Assembly: GCA_043802125.1 (NCBI GenBank)
Contig: JAZDLG010000044.1
Coordinates: forward strand, 1-17,366
From: Phelpsiimicrobium sp043802125
Lineage (GTDB): Bacteria; Omnitrophota; Gorgyraeia; Velamenicoccales; Velamenicoccaceae
Length of the DNA: 17,366 nucleotides
Direction: 5' to 3'
Shown here: positions 15,795 through 17,366 of the stretch, one piece after another
Numbering within the stretch: the stretch's first letter is position 1
Layout of the letters: each line of letters starts with the position of its first letter
Translations under genes and position numbers: made by a program
The notes under the pieces: generated by a model
The model's input: only the letters and a program-made list of their open reading frames with translations
Told to the model about the DNA's origin: nothing
Database searches by the model: none

Positions 15795-17024
15795 ATGGAA
15801 GTTAGCGAGCAGTTAAAGATTATCAGGCGCGGGACGAGTGAGATAATCGCCGAAGAAGAGCTCGTCGCCCGTTTGAACTGGTCTAAAAAAACAGGCAAAC
15901 CCCTGAAAGTCAAAGCCGGGTTTGACCCCACCGCTCCGGATATCCATCTGGGCCACACCGTCCTACTACGCAAGCTTAAACATTTTCAGGACCTCGGGCA
16001 CATCGTCTATTTTCTTATCGGCGATTTTACGGGCCGTATCGGAGATCCGTCAGGCGTATCTGAAAGCCGCAAGCAATTGTCGCGCGAAGAAGTGCTCGTG
16101 AACGCCAAGACCTATAAAGACCAGATCTTTAAGATACTTTCTCCGAAAAAGACCCGGATAGTATTTAACAGCCGCTGGTATGAGAGAATGAAATTCCAGG
16201 ACGTGATCACACTCTCTAATAAATATACCGTAGCCCGCATGTTGGAAAGGGATGATTTTTCTAAACGTTATAAAGATAACCGTCCTATCAGTATCTTAGA
16301 GTTCCTTTATCCATTGATCCAGGGTTATGATTCCGTCGTCTTAGGCGCGGATGTAGAGTTGGGCGGAACTGACCAGAAGTTTAATCTCCTGGTCGGCCGC
16401 GAGCTTCAGCGGGAATTCGGACAGATGCCGCAGATCGTTTTGACTATGCCACTTTTAGAAGGCACGGACGGCGTCAATAAAATGTCAAAATCTCTGGGCA
16501 ATTACATAGGCATCAATGAGGCGCCTAAAGATATTTTCGGCAAGGTGATGTCTGTCAGCGATGAGTTGATGTACAGGTATTATGAGCTTTTGACTGATGA
16601 AGACCTTGAGCCTATAAAAAAACTCCATCCTAAAGAGGCTAAGCTGAAGCTGGCTTCTGGTATAGTACACCAGTATTTTGGGCAGAAAGAAGCAAGCCTC
16701 GCGCGTAAAGAATTTGAGAAGGTTTTTTCCCAAGGGGGTGTTCCCGAAGATATAGATTTATACAAGGTCTTCTGGGGAGGAGCCGTTATGCCACTTCCGA
16801 CCGCATCTTCCATCACGATCCAAGCGGTTCAGGATGGAAAGATCACTTTGCCTTCAGGAAAGAATTCTAAGAATGAAGTTTTAAGGCAGATTGAACAAGG
16901 GGCCGTGAAGGTTAATGGTGTGAAGGTTACAGATCCTAATATGCTTCTGGAGTTTGACAAGGAAATCCTTTTGCAGGTCTCTAGGCGTAGTTTCGTCAAG
17001 GTCGTGATTTCAAGAAAGCCCTAA
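15795..17024 (+). CDS. tyrS: Tyrosyl-tRNA synthetase
   Basis: TyrRS charges tRNA-Tyr in a class I aminoacyl-tRNA synthetase reaction. The 409-residue product has KAGFDPTAPDIHLGH with the HIGH-type motif HLGH at 51-54, GDFTGRIGDPSG at about 77-87, the tyrosine-site stretch ELGGTDQKFNLL at about 188-199, KMSKS at 229-233 and a C-terminal S4 RNA-binding domain at about 340-405 (LRQIEQGAVKVNGVKV). The HLGH/KMSKS pair and layout fit the TyrZ-like bacterial branch rather than E. coli TyrS. It begins one base after the rpsA stop without its own strong ribosome site. No clear terminator separates it from the rRNA promoter downstream. Confidence 0.96.
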   Translation: MEVSEQLKIIRRGTSEIIAEEELVARLNWSKKTGKPLKVKAGFDPTAPDIHLGHTVLLRKLKHFQDLGHIVYFLIGDFTGRIGDPSGVSESRKQLSREEVLVNAKTYKDQIFKILSPKKTRIVFNSRWYERMKFQDVITLSNKYTVARMLERDDFSKRYKDNRPISILEFLYPLIQGYDSVVLGADVELGGTDQKFNLLVGRELQREFGQMPQIVLTMPLLEGTDGVNKMSKSLGNYIGINEAPKDIFGKVMSVSDELMYRYYELLTDEDLEPIKKLHPKEAKLKLASGIVHQYFGQKEASLARKEFEKVFSQGGVPEDIDLYKVFWGGAVMPLPTASSITIQAVQDGKITLPSGKNSKNEVLRQIEQGAVKVNGVKVTDPNMLLEFDKEILLQVSRRSFVKVVISRKP

Positions 17025-17048
17025 CCGCTTGTTTTTCAGGCAGTTTAA

Positions 17049-17101
17049 TCCATAAATTTTTTAAAATAAATCTTGACATCAACAAGGCAGTATGTTATAA
17101 A
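17049..17101 (+). promoter_or_regulatory. Strong rRNA operon promoter with AT-rich UP-like element
   Basis: TTGACA at 17073-17078 and TATAAA at 17096-17101 are spaced by 17 bases. Directly upstream, 17049-17072 is almost all A and T, which resembles an UP element bound by the RNA polymerase alpha subunit, as is usual for rRNA promoters. Transcription probably starts at about 17107, some 230 bases before the mature 16S 5' end. Confidence 0.8.
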
Positions 17102-17128
17102 TTGTTACTTGTAATATCGCAACATTTC

Positions 17129-17140
17129 TATTCTTTATCA
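17129..17140 (+). promoter_or_regulatory. Upstream boxA-like antitermination site
   Basis: TATTCTTTATCA matches 9 of 12 bases of the E. coli boxA TGCTCTTTAACA, including the CTTTA core. It lies about 22 bases after the predicted transcription start and before the leader terminator, where a NusB/NusE-type complex could load. A short degenerate site like this can occur by chance. Confidence 0.35.
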
Positions 17141-17234
17141 TATAGGTGAATGAGAATTTGATGACAAACAGGATTGTCTCTTTGGGAGACGAGGCCGGTT
17201 AAATTTTTATTCGTAGGGATGTCCTAGGTTTTAT

Positions 17235-17264
17235 AAAAGGCATCGGAACGATGCCTTTTTTTTT
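17235..17264 (+). terminator. Intrinsic terminator between rrn promoter and 16S
   Basis: AAAAGGCATCG (17235-17245) pairs perfectly with CGATGCCTTTT (17249-17259) around a GAA loop. The T-run covers 17256-17264 (nine T), so this is a textbook Rho-independent terminator on the + strand. It is located about 130 bases after the predicted rRNA transcription start and 73 bases before the mature 16S end. Confidence 0.82.
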
Positions 17265-17279
17265 GTCGCAGAAAGCGAC

Positions 17280-17308
17280 ATACCAACCTCTCAATTGAGG
17301 TTGGGTAT
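17280..17308 (+). other. Leader hairpin before 16S
   Basis: ATACCAACCTC (17280-17290) pairs with GAGGTTGGGTAT (17297-17308) with one bulged G, around a TCAATT loop. It is placed just upstream of boxA and may be a processing or folding element of pre-16S RNA. Confidence 0.5.
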
Positions 17309-17321
17309 TGTTCTTTGATAA
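17309..17321 (+). promoter_or_regulatory. boxA antitermination site of the rRNA operon
   Basis: TGTTCTTTGATAA matches 10 of 13 bases of E. coli boxA (TGCTCTTTAACAA) and lies 16 bases before the 16S 5' end, the common position for rRNA boxA. NusB/NusE recruitment here would protect elongation through the rRNA genes. Confidence 0.65.
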
Positions 17322-17337
17322 ATAGCCATGATTTATT

Positions 17338-17366
17338 TTTTCGGAGAGTTTGATTCTGGCTCAGAG
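17338..17366 (+). rRNA. rrs: 16S ribosomal RNA, 5' end (partial)
   Basis: AGAGTTTGATTCTGGCTCAG at 17345-17364 is the universal 16S 5' sequence (27F primer site). Aligning it to E. coli numbering puts mature position 1 near 17338. Only the first 29 or so bases are within the window, so the organism cannot be typed from it. Confidence 0.93.

Larger units (their letters stand above)
17107..17337 (+). other. Structured rRNA leader
   Basis: The transcribed leader between promoter and 16S contains, in order: a boxA-like site (17129-17140), competing small hairpins (17163-17167 with 17174-17178, or 17176-17180 with 17186-17190), a possible alternative pairing of 17218-17223 with 17239-17244, an intrinsic terminator (17235-17264), a GTCGC/GCGAC hairpin (17265-17279), a longer hairpin (17280-17308), and a second boxA (17309-17321). 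The only reading frame noted here is an 18-codon one. I do not recognise a named riboswitch or small RNA family here. Confidence 0.6.

Overview
The window is a single-strand run of bacterial housekeeping and envelope genes. Every supported gene is on the + strand, gaps are short, and several genes overlap. It has a type IV pilus assembly cluster (a PilX/GspK-like minor pilin, then pilM-N-O-P-Q), the order DUF2344 - RNase G - L21 - ObgE - ProB - ProA - NadD, and ribosomal protein S1 followed by TyrRS. It ends at the first bases of a 16S rRNA gene. A Gram-negative (diderm) cell is certain from the PilQ secretin. The gene order and protein style resemble uncultivated Omnitrophota/Elusimicrobiota-type genomes; that placement is an inference from memory, not a computed one.

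Layout. Positions 1-5419: the pilus cluster, closed by a strong hairpin at 5437-5470. Positions 5420-5634: a non-coding block of short GC-rich tandem and palindromic repeats. Positions 5635-14140: a long, probably co-transcribed run with a half-length DUF2344 protein, rng, rplU, obgE, proB, proA, nadD, rpe, a phosphohexomutase and plsC. Positions 14141-15793: a clear promoter and leader, then rpsA with six S1 domains. Positions 15795-17024: tyrS. Positions 17025-17337: a strong rrn-type promoter and a long structured leader. From about 17338: the 16S rRNA gene, cut by the window end.

How the genes work together. PilM/N/O/P form the inner-membrane and periplasmic alignment complex that links the pilus machine to the PilQ outer-membrane pore. 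The second block mixes RNA processing and ribosome biogenesis (RNase G, L21, ObgE) with the first two steps of proline synthesis (ProB, ProA), NAD synthesis (NadD), pentose-phosphate and hexose-phosphate interconversion (Rpe, phosphohexomutase) and phospholipid synthesis (PlsC). The last block (S1, TyrRS, rRNA) is translation machinery.

Most unusual points. (1) A full intrinsic terminator lies between the rrn promoter and 16S, with boxA-like sites on both sides of it and a possible alternative pairing. (2) rpmA (L27) is absent from its usual place between rplU and obgE. (3) The DUF2344 protein is about half the usual length, has no radical-SAM partner beside it, and sits just after the repeat block. 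(4) ProB lacks a PUA domain and ends in a tail encoded by a GC-rich palindromic repeat. I see no CRISPR array, transposase, phage gene or evident new defence system.
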